Positions 63,567 through 64,000 of a DNA stretch of 64,000 bases are shown piece by piece (the first letter of the stretch is position 1; each line of letters opens with the position of its first letter). This DNA comes from VRUE01 sp963770315. GTDB taxonomy: Bacteria; Actinomycetota; Thermoleophilia; Solirubrobacterales; 70-9. The notes beneath the pieces are model-generated. The model saw only the letters and a program-made list of their open reading frames with translations, did no database searches and was not told the origin of the DNA. The stretch spans positions 682,001-746,000 of the forward strand of contig CAVYPC010000002.1 in the NCBI GenBank assembly GCA_963770315.1, read 5' to 3'. A program made the translations under genes and the position numbers.

Positions 63567-64000
63567 CTAGACCACCTGGGTGTAGATGTCTTCGAGTCGC
63601 CGGGTCTGCGTTGCCAGGTCGAAGGTCCGTTCTGCTGTTTGCCGGCACGACGCACTGAGGGCCGCCCAGCCGGCATCGTCGCGGGCAAGATCGAGGATGC
63701 GCCGCGCGAGGGCGGTTGGGTCTCTTTCATCCACCAGGAATCCCGACTCGCCGTCGATCACCGCCTCCGGTATCCCGGCGTGTCGAGTGGCAACAACGGG
63801 CAGGCCGCTGGCGAGCGCCTCGAGGATGGTGATCGGCAGACCCTCTGTGTTGCCGGAGCGGTCGGTCACGCTCGGCGCGGCAAGGACGCGTGCCCGTCGC
63901 ATCCACCCTGTCACCTCCTCTGGGGAAAGGGGTCCGATGATCCGAAACGAGCTGAGCTTCTCCGAGGCACGCCGCCGCAGGTCGTCTTCGAGCTCTCCGC
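63567..64000 (-). CDS. Glycosyltransferase family 4, C-terminal part (cut by window end)
   Basis: 144 codons of a gene that enters from beyond 64000. Visible: GELEDDLRRRASEK, RIIGPLSPEEV, VLAAPSVTDRSGNTEGLP, ITILEALASGLPVVAT (E-x7-E, GT4 donor site) and DGESGFLVDERDP. The N-terminal acceptor domain is outside the window. It shares an operon with the GT-C-like and DUF1616-like genes. Confidence 0.82.
   Translation of the reverse strand, partial: GELEDDLRRRASEKLSSFRIIGPLSPEEVTGWMRRARVLAAPSVTDRSGNTEGLPITILEALASGLPVVATRHAGIPEAVIDGESGFLVDERDPTALARRILDLARDDAGWAALSASCRQTAERTFDLATQTRRLEDIYTQVV

Overview
The window is uniformly GC-rich, with long antisense shadow frames, ATGA/GTGA/TGATG stop-start overlaps and frequent GTG/TTG starts. 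Gene content (ethylmalonyl-CoA mutase of the MeaA type, ClpS, FemAB/CelD-like acyltransferases, many secreted Ala/Pro-rich proteins) points to a high-GC actinobacterium. A deep-branching soil lineage such as Thermoleophilia/Solirubrobacterales is my best guess from gene style; no rRNA is present to prove it. No tRNA, rRNA, CRISPR array, IS transposase or replication origin was seen.

Almost the whole window is a cell-surface polysaccharide locus built from several short, alternately oriented operons. 1-6650: a Wzy/O-antigen-ligase-like membrane protein, a secreted calcium-loop/Ig/beta-helix protein, a GT2 and an AsnB-type amidotransferase. 6817-17994: WsaF-like GT, hexapeptide acyltransferase, MOP flippase, two tandem GT2s, then an epimerase, DegT aminotransferase, initiating sugar-phosphate transferase, GT2 and second AsnB in one tightly overlapping operon. 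18304-21994: GT4, FdtB/QdtB-like aminotransferase, LuxR-type regulator and divergent N-acetyltransferase (amino-sugar module). 22226-29555: an unusual operon of GNAT, acyl carrier protein, acyl-adenylating ligase, PabA-PabB fusion, two FemAB-like transferases and a MaoC hydratase; it looks like a carrier-dependent acylation or specialised-metabolite module. 29614-30254: an RHH/PIN toxin-antitoxin pair. 30272-42125: nucleotide-sugar dehydrogenase, third FemAB-like protein, orphan helical-toroid protein, heparinase II/III-like lyase, flippase, GTs, second ligase/polymerase and polysaccharide deacetylase. 42034-49974: WecG/TagA GT, Wzc/CpsD-like co-polymerase, a second initiating transferase with an apparent C-terminal frameshift, and three secreted polysaccharide-lyase paralogues, two of which share a 547-bp identical block. 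50058-53904: a metabolic interlude (MeaA mutase, small secreted protein, ClpS). 53926-64000: secreted GH9 and GH26 enzymes, a sulfotransferase, GT2, third flippase, membrane proteins including a GT-C-like enzyme, and a GT4 cut by the window end.

Together the genes describe synthesis of one or more acidic, amino-sugar-containing, probably acylated and sulfated exopolysaccharides: precursor enzymes, two lipid-linked starting enzymes, many GTs, three flippases, two ligase/polymerase proteins, chain-length control, and secreted hydrolases/lyases for remodelling.

The most novel signals are non-coding. Two unrelated families of intergenic elements, with fixed internal sequence blocks but copy-specific, self-complementary arms and hairpins, occur three times (18.0 kb, 33.8 kb, 34.1 kb) and twice (22.1 kb, 53.5 kb). 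I know of no described family that matches them, but I could not search.
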